This document shows, piece after piece, positions 1 to 7,227 of a DNA stretch of 16,879 bases (position 1 is the stretch's first letter; every line of letters starts with the position of its first letter). The stretch lies in assembly GCA_947483545.1 (NCBI GenBank), contig CANKNP010000073.1, positions 1 to 16,879 of the forward strand, written 5' to 3'. A program made the position numbers and the translations under genes. Source of the DNA: Deltaproteobacteria bacterium (lineage in GTDB: Bacteria; Myxococcota; UBA796; SXON01). The notes beneath the pieces are model-generated. The model was not told where the DNA came from. It saw only the letters and a program-made list of their open reading frames with translations, and did not search any database.

Positions 1-2
1 CT

Positions 3-170
3 CCCTACCGTGGGGAAGACGCGTTGATGTGGAAGCGGGACTTCGGCGGGCTCTATCTGGACCTGTTCCCCGACCTGATCCCGCTCGATGCCGGCTTCAT
101 GTGGAAGCGGACGACGGGCTGGGACGACGCCACCTGGTGGCTCTTCCGGAAGTCGGGGGTTGTCCGATGA
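3..170 (+). CDS. C-terminal fragment of an unidentified protein (possibly a SAM-dependent methyltransferase)
   Basis: An open frame enters from the left edge and ends at TGA 168-170. The 55 visible residues are rich in aromatic and acidic residues and include the stretches LYLDLFPDLIPLDAGF and TGWDDATWWLFRK. The ending with a W-W-L-F-R-K strand resembles the last strand of some class I SAM-dependent methyltransferases found in surface-sugar clusters, but the catalytic part lies outside the window and this is only an impression. Its stop overlaps the pseB start in ATGA (167-170), so it is very likely co-translated with the nonulosonic-acid genes and could act on the same sugar or its carrier protein. 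It has no start in the window. Confidence 0.6.
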   Translation, partial: PYRGEDALMWKRDFGGLYLDLFPDLIPLDAGFMWKRTTGWDDATWWLFRKSGVVR

Positions 171-1210
171 CCGAACGCCCTCCCGACTTCAACCTCGAAG
201 GAGCCGCCGTACTCGTCACCGGTGGAACAGGCTCCTTTGGCCAGCGGTTCGTGGAGGCGCTGCTCCGACTTCCCCGCGGCCCAGCGCGCGTCGTCGTGTT
301 TTCGCGGGATGAGCTGAAGCAGTTCGAGATGAGTCGCCGTCCGGAGTTCGATGACCGGCGTATGCGTTTCTTCCTCGGCGATGTGCGCGACAGGGATCGC
401 CTGCGTCGCGCCTTCGAGGGGGTCGATGTCGTCGTCCACGCCGCGGCCCTCAAGCAGGTACCGGCGGCGGAGTACAATCCATTCGAATTCATCAAGACCA
501 ACGTGCTCGGCGCACAGAACGTGATCGACTGCGCGATGGATACCGGCGTCCAGCGGGTGCTCGCGCTTTCAACGGACAAGGCGGCGGCCCCGATCAACCT
601 CTACGGGGCGACCAAGCTCTGCTCGGACAAACTGTTTGTGGCTGCGAATGCGTCCAGGGGCTCACGATCGGTGCGGTATTCGGTCATCCGATACGGGAAC
701 GTGTTGGCGAGCAGAGGGAGCGTGGTCCACGCCTTCCTCGCCCGGAAGGCCTCGGGCGTGCTCCAGATCACGGACGAGCGGATGACACGGTTCAACATCA
801 CCCTCGACCAGGGGGTGGAGCACGTGCTCCGCATGCTAGGCGCGATGGCGGGCGGTGAAATCCTCGTTCCTCGCCTTCCCAGCTTCCGGGTCACCGACCT
901 TGCGCGGGCTGTCGCCCCGGACTGCCGCCTGGAGATGATCGGGGTCCGGCCAGGGGAAAAGCTCCATGAGGAGATGATCACCCCTTCGGATTCGCTTCGT
1001 ACCGCGCGCTTCGCCGAGCACTTCGTGATCTTGCCGACTTCTCCCGTGTGGGACGAGGCCCAGTATCTGGGTGAGCGGCAGGGCGAGATGGTCACCCCCG
1101 GGTTCCATTACGCGAGCGACACCAACACGGAGTGGCTCGACGTCGATGCGCTCCGAGCCCTCGTCGACGCCCATCTGGTGCGGGTCTCCGCGCCTCTTGC
1201 GCGGCCGTGA
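167..1210 (+). CDS. pseB: UDP-N-acetylglucosamine 4,6-dehydratase (inverting), PseB
   Basis: This 347-residue cytoplasmic protein is an extended SDR enzyme. In the pseudaminic-acid pathway it converts UDP-GlcNAc to the 4-keto-6-deoxy-L-arabino sugar by dehydration with C5 inversion. The NADP-binding motif TGGTGSFG lies at residues 18-25. The segment STDKAAAPINLYGATK holds the catalytic set D137, K138, Y146 and K150, with the nine-residue D-to-Y spacing known from FlaA1/PseB enzymes. The C-terminal motif VRPGEKLHEEM is also typical of the family. Start: the same frame is open further upstream, but ATG 167 overlaps the previous stop as ATGA and places the Rossmann motif at the normal distance from the N-terminus. 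pseC follows with a GTGA overlap. A retaining relative of the CapD or legionaminic type is less likely given the pseC/pseG neighbours. Confidence 0.93.
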   Translation: MTERPPDFNLEGAAVLVTGGTGSFGQRFVEALLRLPRGPARVVVFSRDELKQFEMSRRPEFDDRRMRFFLGDVRDRDRLRRAFEGVDVVVHAAALKQVPAAEYNPFEFIKTNVLGAQNVIDCAMDTGVQRVLALSTDKAAAPINLYGATKLCSDKLFVAANASRGSRSVRYSVIRYGNVLASRGSVVHAFLARKASGVLQITDERMTRFNITLDQGVEHVLRMLGAMAGGEILVPRLPSFRVTDLARAVAPDCRLEMIGVRPGEKLHEEMITPSDSLRTARFAEHFVILPTSPVWDEAQYLGERQGEMVTPGFHYASDTNTEWLDVDALRALVDAHLVRVSAPLARP

Positions 1211-2424
1211 AACCGACATCGGTTGGCACGCTGCCCTACGGCCGGCAGACGATCGACGACGAGGACGTGGCCGCGGTAGTTGCCGCGCTTCGGGGCGACT
1301 GGCTCACCCAAGGGCCCACCGTGGCCCGGTTCGAGGAGGCGCTCGCCGACCGTTGCGGCGCGCCGTACTGCGTCGCCGTGTCGAGCGGGACCGCAGCGCT
1401 TCACCTCGCGTCGATGGTCGCGGGCGTACGGCCAGGAACGGGCGGCGTCACCTCCGACATGACCTTCGCGGCGTCGGCCAACGGCTTGCTCTACTGCGGT
1501 GGAGCGGTGGCCCTGGCGGACGTGGACGGGAGCACCGCGCTCGCCACCCCAGGCACGATGCGCGCCGCAGCCCGCGTTCTCGAGGAATCGGGCCTGCCGG
1601 TTCGAGCCCTCGTGCCGGTAGACTACACGGGGTCCGTCGCGGACCTGCCGGGAATCGCTGCGCTGGGTCGTGAGCTCGGTGCTCGGGTGATCGAGGATGC
1701 TGCCCATTCCCTCGGCTCGACCTACACCCACGACGGCCGCGTCTACCGGGCTGGGTCCTGCGAACACTCCGACTTCGCGATCCTGTCCTTTCACCCAGTG
1801 AAGCACATCACGACCATCGAAGGCGGAGCCGTGCTCACCCGCGACGAGGGGGCTTATCGGGAGCTGCTCGAGCTGCGCTCCCACGGCATCACGCGAGATC
1901 CGACGCGGATGTCGAAGAACGACGGCCCGTGGTACTACGAGCAGGTCGCGCTCGGCTACCACTACCGGATCGGCGACGTGCCCTGTGCCCTCGGGCTCTC
2001 CCAGTTGAGCCGCCTGGAGCAGTTCCTGGAGCGCCGTCGGGCCATCGTGGCCCGGTACACCGCCGCCATCTCCGGCGGGGGCCTTTCGAAGGTGCTCGAA
2101 CCTCTCGCTGTCCCCGTCGACGTCGATTCGGCTCACCACCTCTATGTTGTGCGCCTGAGGCGGCAGAGCGGTGAGTCAACCGCGGCGGTCGCGATTCGGC
2201 GACTGGACCTGTACGCCGCGCTGAAAGCCGCGGGAATCCACGCCCAGGTGCACTATGTGCCCGTCCACCACCACCCGGTCCACCACTCCGCGCTCCGTGC
2301 ATCCGAGCTGGAAGGCGCCGAAGACCACTACGCGCGTTGTCTGAGCCTTCCCTTGTTCCCGACCCTTGGGGACGAGGATGTCGACCGCGTCGTGGAGACC
2401 CTCGAGCGGATCCTCTTGCCGTGA
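1207..2424 (+). CDS. pseC: UDP-4-amino-4,6-dideoxy-N-acetyl-beta-L-altrosamine transaminase, PseC
   Basis: This 405-residue PLP-dependent sugar aminotransferase belongs to the DegT/DnrJ/EryC1 family. It adds the 4-amino group to the PseB keto product using glutamate. The N-terminal signature PYGRQTIDDEDVAAV followed by WLTQGP is characteristic. The pyridine-binding aspartate is D164 in VIEDAAHSLGS, and the Schiff-base lysine is K199 in SFHPVKHITTIEGGA. A His-rich segment near residues 345-360 (VHYVPVHHHPVHH) matches the substrate-binding region of the family, where one or more His are usual. Start: GTG 1207 overlaps the pseB stop (GTGA). There is no clear Shine-Dalgarno sequence, so translation is probably coupled. 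Frames opening further upstream would run into pseB. Confidence 0.93.
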   Translation: MKPTSVGTLPYGRQTIDDEDVAAVVAALRGDWLTQGPTVARFEEALADRCGAPYCVAVSSGTAALHLASMVAGVRPGTGGVTSDMTFAASANGLLYCGGAVALADVDGSTALATPGTMRAAARVLEESGLPVRALVPVDYTGSVADLPGIAALGRELGARVIEDAAHSLGSTYTHDGRVYRAGSCEHSDFAILSFHPVKHITTIEGGAVLTRDEGAYRELLELRSHGITRDPTRMSKNDGPWYYEQVALGYHYRIGDVPCALGLSQLSRLEQFLERRRAIVARYTAAISGGGLSKVLEPLAVPVDVDSAHHLYVVRLRRQSGESTAAVAIRRLDLYAALKAAGIHAQVHYVPVHHHPVHHSALRASELEGAEDHYARCLSLPLFPTLGDEDVDRVVETLERILLP

Positions 2425-3491
2425 CCGGCACGCTCCTGGTGCGGGCAGATGCGAGCCCGACGATGGGTATGGGTCACCTGCTCCGAACCCTGGCGCTCGC
2501 ACAGGCTTGGCAGGATCGCGGAGGGACGGTGGCATGCGCCACCATCGACCCGCCGGACCGGGCGCGGCGTCGCCTCGAGCTCGAGGGAATCGAGGTGATG
2601 AGCGGTCATTGTGTGCCGGGTGGCGCTCTTGATCTGGCGTGGACGCGAGGCATCGCGGTTGAGCGAACCGCGTGCGTCGTGGTGGACGGCTACCACCTCG
2701 GGGTACCCTTCGCGAACGCACTGGCCGATGCGGGGCTTCGCACCCTGCTGATGGATGACATGGGCAGCGGTACGCCGATCCGCGCCATGGTCCTCAACCA
2801 GAACCTGCACGGGGTGCGGTCGCTCTACCCACTCGCCACGGACCTGGTGCTCGTCGGAACCCGCTACTCGATGCTTCGACGTGAGCTGCTCCGGATGCCA
2901 CGGTCACCCCGCCAGACCCCCGCACGCGCTCGAAGCGCGCTGGTCACCTTCGGCGGCGCGGACCCGGCCCGCCTGACCGGGACTGCCGCGCTCGCGCTTC
3001 TCGACGCGGGGCTGGAGCGCGTTGTCGTGGTGATGGGGCCCGCTGCCCCCCTACCGAGTCTGGGCCAGCCTCGATCGGGCTTCGGGGGCATCGAGTTGCA
3101 TGTTGACCCGCCCGATTTTTTCGGGCTCGCGGCGTCCATGGACCTCGCAGTTGTAGCGGCAGGCAGCACGGTCTGGGAGTTCGCCTGGCTCGGGCTGCCG
3201 ATGGCGCTGGTGTCCACCGCCGCGAACCAGGAGCCCACGCTCGCCGCGGCGGTGGCTGCGGGCGCCGCAATAGGCCTCGGATGTGCGGACGACTTCCGCC
3301 TGGCCCCCCCCATCCCCCGACTGGCGGAATTCGCGGGCGACGCCATACTTCGCGCGGCGTTGACGTCCAAGGGTCGTTCGCTGATCGATGGGCGCGGCGC
3401 GGCGCGCGTGGCAGAGGCGCTGGAGACCGGACAGGATCCTGAGTCGGCTACGCCCTGTTCTCCGTCCGGCCAGGCTTTCCCGCCGAGCTGA
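2421..3491 (+). CDS. pseG: UDP-2,4-diacetamido-2,4,6-trideoxy-beta-L-altropyranose hydrolase, PseG
   Basis: This 356-residue GT-B fold enzyme removes UDP from the diacetamido-trideoxy sugar before condensation to pseudaminic acid. The N-terminus RADASPTMGMGHLLR carries the PseG pattern R-x-D-A-S-x-x-x-G-x-G-H, with D10 and the catalytic-type H19. The C-terminal half has the nucleotide-binding segment AGSTVWEFAWLGLPMALVS followed by ANQ, as in PseG and MurG relatives. Start GTG 2421 overlaps the pseC stop in GTGA. The protein lacks the fused PseH acetyltransferase domain seen in some homologues. pseF, pseH and pseI are not in this window. The last 44 bases are also coding on the opposite strand for the end of the HEAT-repeat NTPase, so no terminator separates the two genes. 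Confidence 0.9.
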   Translation: MTGTLLVRADASPTMGMGHLLRTLALAQAWQDRGGTVACATIDPPDRARRRLELEGIEVMSGHCVPGGALDLAWTRGIAVERTACVVVDGYHLGVPFANALADAGLRTLLMDDMGSGTPIRAMVLNQNLHGVRSLYPLATDLVLVGTRYSMLRRELLRMPRSPRQTPARARSALVTFGGADPARLTGTAALALLDAGLERVVVVMGPAAPLPSLGQPRSGFGGIELHVDPPDFFGLAASMDLAVVAAGSTVWEFAWLGLPMALVSTAANQEPTLAAAVAAGAAIGLGCADDFRLAPPIPRLAEFAGDAILRAALTSKGRSLIDGRGAARVAEALETGQDPESATPCSPSGQAFPPS

Positions 3492-6108
3492 CCGATAACG
3501 AACGCAGCGCGTCGGTAACGGCGCGTCGCACGCCCGGATCCGGCTCGGTCCCGCGTTCGAGCACCTTGGACAGCGCGGGAATCGCGGTGCGGTCACCAAT
3601 GTTCGCCAGCGCTACCACAGCGCAGACGCGAAGGTCCGGGTCGGGGTTCGCCGCGGGATCGAGCGCCTGGACCAACGCGGGAACCGCGCGGGGGTCGCCG
3701 ATCCTCCCCAGGGCGTCCGCAGCCGCTCCGCGCACGAACGCATCCGTTTCGGGGCCGGCACCGCTGTCCGTTGGAGGCCCGCCCTGGGAGCCAGACCCGG
3801 CCAGCACGCCGAGGAGGGTGGGCACCGTTGCCCGCTCCCCGATCAGCCCCAGCGCCTTGACGACGCGTGCCCGGACAACGGCGTCGCGCTCCACTGTTGG
3901 CTGGAGCAGCGTGACCAGCGCGAGCACCGCCGCGGCGTCCCCCAGCTGCCCCAACGTGCTCGCGGCCGCCCCTCGTACGGCCGCGTCCGGCTCCACACCG
4001 GGCTCCAGCACTCTGGTGAGCGCCAGAACCGCGCGGCGATCCGCGATCAGCCCCAGCGCATTTGCCGCGGACACCCGGACGAAAGCCTCTCGCTCCAGGC
4101 CGCAGTCGAGGACCCGAGCGAGCGCCACCATCCCCTCCGGATCCCGGAGCTCTCCAAGCGCCTGGACCGCAGAGGCACGTACGTTCGCGTCGTCGTCGCC
4201 ACCGGGGTCGAGTACGAAAGCAAGGGCCGGCACGGCCGCCGGGTCCCCGATCCGCCCGAGCGCCGTGGCCGCCGACGCCCGCACCCGCGGATCTGGCTCG
4301 GCTCCCGCAGCCAAGAGGCCGCACAGTGCCTCCGTCGCCCGCGTGTCCCCAAGGAACCCCAGGGCGTTGGCGGCGGACCCGCGGACGCGAGCCTCACCTT
4401 CCCTGCCGAGGTCGAGTGCAGACGCCAGGGCGGCCACAGCCCCACGATCCCCGATGCGGCCGAGGGCGGTCGCCGCCGAAGCGCGAACCCTGGCCTCGCG
4501 CTCGTCCGTCCCGCCAAGCACGCGAATGAGCATCGGCGCCGAACGACGGTCGCCGATCTGCCCCAACGCGTTGGTCGCCGAGCCACGAACCTTGGGATCC
4601 CTCTCGATACCCGGCTCCAGGGTCTTCATCAGCGCCTCTACCGCGCCCCGATCGCCGACATGCCCAAGCGCGTTCGCCGCGGCTCGGCGGTAGGAGCCAG
4701 TCGCCTGCCGCAGCTGCAGGATCGCGCCAGCAAGTGGGTCGATGTCCGTCGGCGTCGCAAGTTCGACGTCGGACTCGGCCGAGTCGGCGTGAAGTTCGTC
4801 GAGACCGTGCTCGGTGAGGGTGCGGGCGAGCAACGCAGACCGGACGGCCCGATAGATGGCGATGTCTTCCTTCTCGACCGCGTCGAGCACTCCACCGGAG
4901 AGCGCCTGCCGGAGCGCCAGGTCAGGCAACCCCAGAATCGCAGCGAGGGCCAGATTGCGGACACGGCGCACACCGAGCAGGCTGCCCCCCGCCGCACTCC
5001 AACAGTCCTTCTGCCGCCGTTTCGACAGCACGCCGTGGTTCGCCACGACGACGTCGAACAGGAGATCCGGACGTTCGTGAGCCAGCGAGCCCTCGATCAC
5101 GGCTCCGACGGCCATGTCCGGACTGGGGTGAAGGCCGACCCAGTCTCCGCAGAGGTGCGGTGGGCCGTCCAACGCCCAGGCGAGGGCCGGAAGCGCGCGC
5201 CCTCGGGCGGCCAGGGCGATGTCGAAATTCGCCAGCGACAGCGCGAGGAAGTGGGCCGTCCGCTCTCCGGATCCCGCGGCCGGGGCTGCCCCCGCCGCAC
5301 TGAGAAGCAGGCCAGCGCGTGTTCGCGGCAGGACAGCGTCGGCGTGGAGGAGGCGAACCACCAGGGAGAGGCAGAAGGGGTTGGCGACGAGTCCGTCGAT
5401 GCCCGCAGCCGCGAGCCGCGCCAAGGGGGCCTCCCCAGGCAGGCCCCGGGCAGCGAGATAGTCTCGAATGCTCCGGCGCCCCCACGGGGGCAGGCTGTAC
5501 CGCGCAACCCGTTCGCCATGCTCCGCAGCGGGTTCTCGGCGGGACGTCACCAGCACGGGGAAGGGTTGGCGGCCAGAAACCAGGCGACCGACCATGTCCG
5601 TGGACGGCCCTGTCCGCCCGCCCGGCGCATCCGTCAACCCATCCAGGATCAGCACCACTGCGCCCCGCTTGACCCGAGCCCTCCAGAGCGCATCATCCAC
5701 TTCGGGCGGCCGGAGGGCCAGCGCCAGATCGCGAGGATCCGGGGGAAGCGTAGACAGGGCGCTCACGTCCGACTCGTCCAGGAGTGCGCAGCCAACTCCT
5801 TGGCCCGCCAGCCCCCACATCAGCTCGGCCACAGCGATGCTCTTGCCGCTGCCAGACGCCCCGGTGAGCCACCAGGCCCGCGACGCGCCCGCTTCGGCCG
5901 CGGATTGGAGGCGGTCCTGAAGACGACCGAGGTCAACGGGCCTCGGGATGTCCCGCTCCCCGACGTCCATCAAGGGGACCGGCAGCACCGCCGGCGACCT
6001 CAGGCAGGCAAGGCGGGCGAGATAGCTGGTGAATCCGGACTGCCCGCTCCCGACGCGGGCTTGGCTGTCAGACAATGTGAACCTTTCGGGGAGAGGCGAA
6101 AGTAGCAC
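3448..6108 (-). CDS. NACHT/STAND-like P-loop NTPase with C-terminal HEAT-repeat solenoid
   Basis: This 886-residue protein has a short N-terminal region, an NTPase module, a helical middle and a long repeat array. Walker A is GASGSGKS (83-90). Walker B is VVLILDGLTD (151-160), close to the NACHT form hhhhDGxDE with the second acid kept as D160. TSRRE at 188-192 looks like a sensor-1/arginine motif, and NPFCLSLVVRLL (243-254) matches the segment after the NACHT core. Residues about 469-872 form twelve HEAT/PBS-lyase-like repeats of the type VRxSAxxALGxxGD. There is no signal peptide, so it is probably cytoplasmic. By family logic the solenoid would sense a ligand and the NTPase would drive oligomerisation, but no separate effector domain is recognised. 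The start is uncertain: GTG 6108 is used here; TTG 6075 has GAAAGG six bases upstream, and ATG 5970 is also in frame. Confidence 0.8.
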   Translation of the reverse strand: MLLSPLPERFTLSDSQARVGSGQSGFTSYLARLACLRSPAVLPVPLMDVGERDIPRPVDLGRLQDRLQSAAEAGASRAWWLTGASGSGKSIAVAELMWGLAGQGVGCALLDESDVSALSTLPPDPRDLALALRPPEVDDALWRARVKRGAVVLILDGLTDAPGGRTGPSTDMVGRLVSGRQPFPVLVTSRREPAAEHGERVARYSLPPWGRRSIRDYLAARGLPGEAPLARLAAAGIDGLVANPFCLSLVVRLLHADAVLPRTRAGLLLSAAGAAPAAGSGERTAHFLALSLANFDIALAARGRALPALAWALDGPPHLCGDWVGLHPSPDMAVGAVIEGSLAHERPDLLFDVVVANHGVLSKRRQKDCWSAAGGSLLGVRRVRNLALAAILGLPDLALRQALSGGVLDAVEKEDIAIYRAVRSALLARTLTEHGLDELHADSAESDVELATPTDIDPLAGAILQLRQATGSYRRAAANALGHVGDRGAVEALMKTLEPGIERDPKVRGSATNALGQIGDRRSAPMLIRVLGGTDEREARVRASAATALGRIGDRGAVAALASALDLGREGEARVRGSAANALGFLGDTRATEALCGLLAAGAEPDPRVRASAATALGRIGDPAAVPALAFVLDPGGDDDANVRASAVQALGELRDPEGMVALARVLDCGLEREAFVRVSAANALGLIADRRAVLALTRVLEPGVEPDAAVRGAAASTLGQLGDAAAVLALVTLLQPTVERDAVVRARVVKALGLIGERATVPTLLGVLAGSGSQGGPPTDSGAGPETDAFVRGAAADALGRIGDPRAVPALVQALDPAANPDPDLRVCAVVALANIGDRTAIPALSKVLERGTEPDPGVRRAVTDALRSLSVSSAGKPGRTENRA
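3493..4704 (-). repeat. Twelve in-frame 102-bp HEAT-repeat units
   Basis: The conserved V/L/Y-R positions of the encoded repeats fall at residues 473, 507, 541, 575, 609, 643, 677, 711, 745, 792, 826 and 860 of the NTPase. The spacing is exactly 34 residues everywhere except 745 to 792, where 13 residues rich in Gly, Ser and Pro are inserted. At DNA level this is a diverged 102-base tandem array. The last unit is incomplete. Confidence 0.85.
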
Positions 6109-6123
6109 GGCCGTTTCCGCCCG

Positions 6124-6141
6124 GCGCCTTGCGAAAGGCGC
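6124..6141. other. Perfect 7-bp hairpin upstream of the NTPase gene
   Basis: GCGCCTT (6124-6130) and AAGGCGC (6135-6141) form a perfect stem with a four-base loop. It ends 16 bases upstream of the GTG start at 6108 on the minus strand. It could be a leader structure near the ribosome-binding region of the NTPase gene. No T-run follows on either strand, so a terminator is unlikely. The function is inference. Confidence 0.35.
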
Positions 6142-6231
6142 GGCCGTTGAGAGGAGCCGCCCGAGCTGCCGCCGCCTCCGAAACTGGAATCAAGAGTTGA
6201 AGTTCGGGGATTGTTGAACGATTCAGACGCC

Positions 6232-6468
6232 ATGACCGATCCGACGGTGTTCGATCAACTCCTCCGCGAAGCCCGGCAGCGTGGCGGGCATACCAGCGTG
6301 AGCGGGACCATCTTTCAGGCCTTGACGGTCTATCTGGCCAAGCTCCGAATCGCGCAGGACCGTCCTTCCGGCACCCGAGCCCAGACGCCACACGGCTCCA
6401 TTGCCCCAGAGATCGCCGACGACCTTGGCAGCGAGTTCAGCTTCCCCTCCCGCAAGCCGGGCCCGTGA
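6232..6468 (+). CDS. Small hypothetical protein
   Basis: This 78-residue protein is not recognised. It begins MTDPTVFDQLLREARQRGG, probably helical and amphipathic, followed by TIFQALTVYLAKLRIAQD, a second likely helix. The last 30 residues are Pro/Ser-rich and probably disordered. No signal peptide or membrane segment is visible. The start is uncertain: ATG 6232 lacks a good Shine-Dalgarno, and the TTG codons at 6211 and 6214 are in frame closer to GGGGA. Its TGA overlaps the next GTG in GTGA, which supports a real coupled gene pair. It is divergent from the NTPase gene, with about 120 bases between the starts. Confidence 0.5.
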   Translation: MTDPTVFDQLLREARQRGGHTSVSGTIFQALTVYLAKLRIAQDRPSGTRAQTPHGSIAPEIADDLGSEFSFPSRKPGP

Positions 6469-7022
6469 CCCACGTCGATGACCGTATGGCCGGCGCCCGT
6501 AGGGTTGCCCGATGGTGGGCCTGTCGGGCCACGGGGGTTCTTCAGCTCGGTGGAAACAAGGTGGGTTGCGGTCTCATCAGCGATGGAGGGCCCGTCGGTC
6601 CCGACGGGAGGGCGTTGATCAGGAGCGCGCTCCAGGGAGGAGACGTGTCGCTCAGTCCCTGCGGGGTGGACGGGGCAGGCGACCGCACGTGGCTCGCCAC
6701 TCTGCTGTGGGGCGAGGCGCGGGGTGCGACGCGGGCCTCGAGCATCGGTGCCCGGGTTCCCGAGAGGAACGAGCTCAGCAGGGTGATTCCCGGGTTGCCC
6801 TTGGCTCGCGAGACGGAGCGGTGCATCGATCGACTGGGCGGCGTGGCGGTCGACCGGCTTGCCGCGCGCGAACAAGCAGCCCTTGACGTGCTCGGTGCGG
6901 ATTTGGCCGCGTTGCACTGGCTTGGGCTCATCTTTCTCCGGGATCTGCCGGTGTCGGAGAGCGTCGAGCTGGAGGATCCCGACACAGACAAAGACGGCGA
7001 TATACCTTCATTAACGGGGTAG
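6465..7022 (+). CDS. Hypothetical protein, possibly DUF4388/PATAN-like
   Basis: This 185-residue protein starts at GTG 6465, inside the GTGA overlap with the preceding gene. Residues 11-83 have a layout seen in PATAN/DUF4388 domains of deltaproteobacterial signalling proteins: a helix, then TGVLQL, a short strand with SDGGPV, then ALQGGDVSL, and a closing LATLLW helix. Residues about 105-160 (IPGLPLARETERCIDRLGG, then ALHWLGLIFL) look like the small helical or winged segment that often follows. The C-terminus is an acidic tail (DPDTDKDGD). The resemblance is by pattern only and may be wrong. It lies upstream of fliA, so a link to motility or gliding regulation is possible but unproven. A perfect hairpin follows 42 bases after the stop. 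Confidence 0.55.
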   Translation: MTHVDDRMAGARRVARWWACRATGVLQLGGNKVGCGLISDGGPVGPDGRALIRSALQGGDVSLSPCGVDGAGDRTWLATLLWGEARGATRASSIGARVPERNELSRVIPGLPLARETERCIDRLGGVAVDRLAAREQAALDVLGADLAALHWLGLIFLRDLPVSESVELEDPDTDKDGDIPSLTG

Positions 7023-7063
7023 GATCCGGCCCGACGGATGCCGCCAGGAGGGCTCGGGAATCG

Positions 7064-7086
7064 CGCCGCTGCATTCCACAGCGGCG
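7064..7086 (+). terminator. Hairpin after the small gene pair
   Basis: CGCCGCTG (7064-7071) and CAGCGGCG (7079-7086) form a perfect 8-bp stem with a 7-base loop. It lies 42 bases after the stop of the upstream gene and ahead of the fliA promoter candidate. No U-tract follows, so it may act with Rho or stabilise the 3' end. Confidence 0.4.
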
Positions 7087-7116
7087 TCCTCGCGGCCGCG
7101 GCGTCCTTGCCCAGAC

Positions 7117-7132
7117 CGGACAATCCCTTGCA
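7117..7132 (+). promoter_or_regulatory. Candidate sigma-54 promoter for fliA
   Basis: CGGACAATCCCTTGCA has GG at 7118-7119 and GC at 7130-7131, exactly ten bases apart as in -24/-12 promoters, with the full TTGCA -12 element. The -24 side matches only the invariant GG, not TGGCAC. It lies about 105 bases ahead of the favoured fliA start. Sigma-54 control of middle flagellar genes is common in several phyla, so the position makes sense. Confidence 0.4.
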
Positions 7133-7199
7133 CATATGCGCCGGTCGCCCCACGGCGCGAACGTGGCTGGTAATGTCACCCAGTGCCCGCGATGAACTT

Positions 7200-7209
7200 C
7201 CCCCCCCCC
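7200..7209 (+). repeat. Homopolymer tract C10
   Basis: Ten consecutive C bases lie between an in-frame ATG at 7192 and the ATG at 7237 chosen for fliA. The tract would be in the fliA leader if 7237 is the start, or in codons 3-6 if translation starts at 7192. Confidence 0.95.
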
Positions 7210-7227
7210 AACTTCGCCCCCTCCTCC

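Noticed and set aside
1108..2139. Minus-strand open frame (343 codons) opposite pseC
   Set aside because: pseC has all family motifs on the other strand; the antisense product shows no recognisable domain.
3493..4704. Regular 102-base repeats considered as a CRISPR or satellite array
   Set aside because: The units are diverged, have no constant repeat/spacer division and encode an unbroken HEAT solenoid.
4660..6105. Long + strand open frame (481 codons) opposite the NTPase gene
   Set aside because: It is the antisense shadow of a GC-rich gene; the minus-strand frame has clear Walker motifs and HEAT repeats, while this one is low-complexity Arg/Gly/Pro with no domain.
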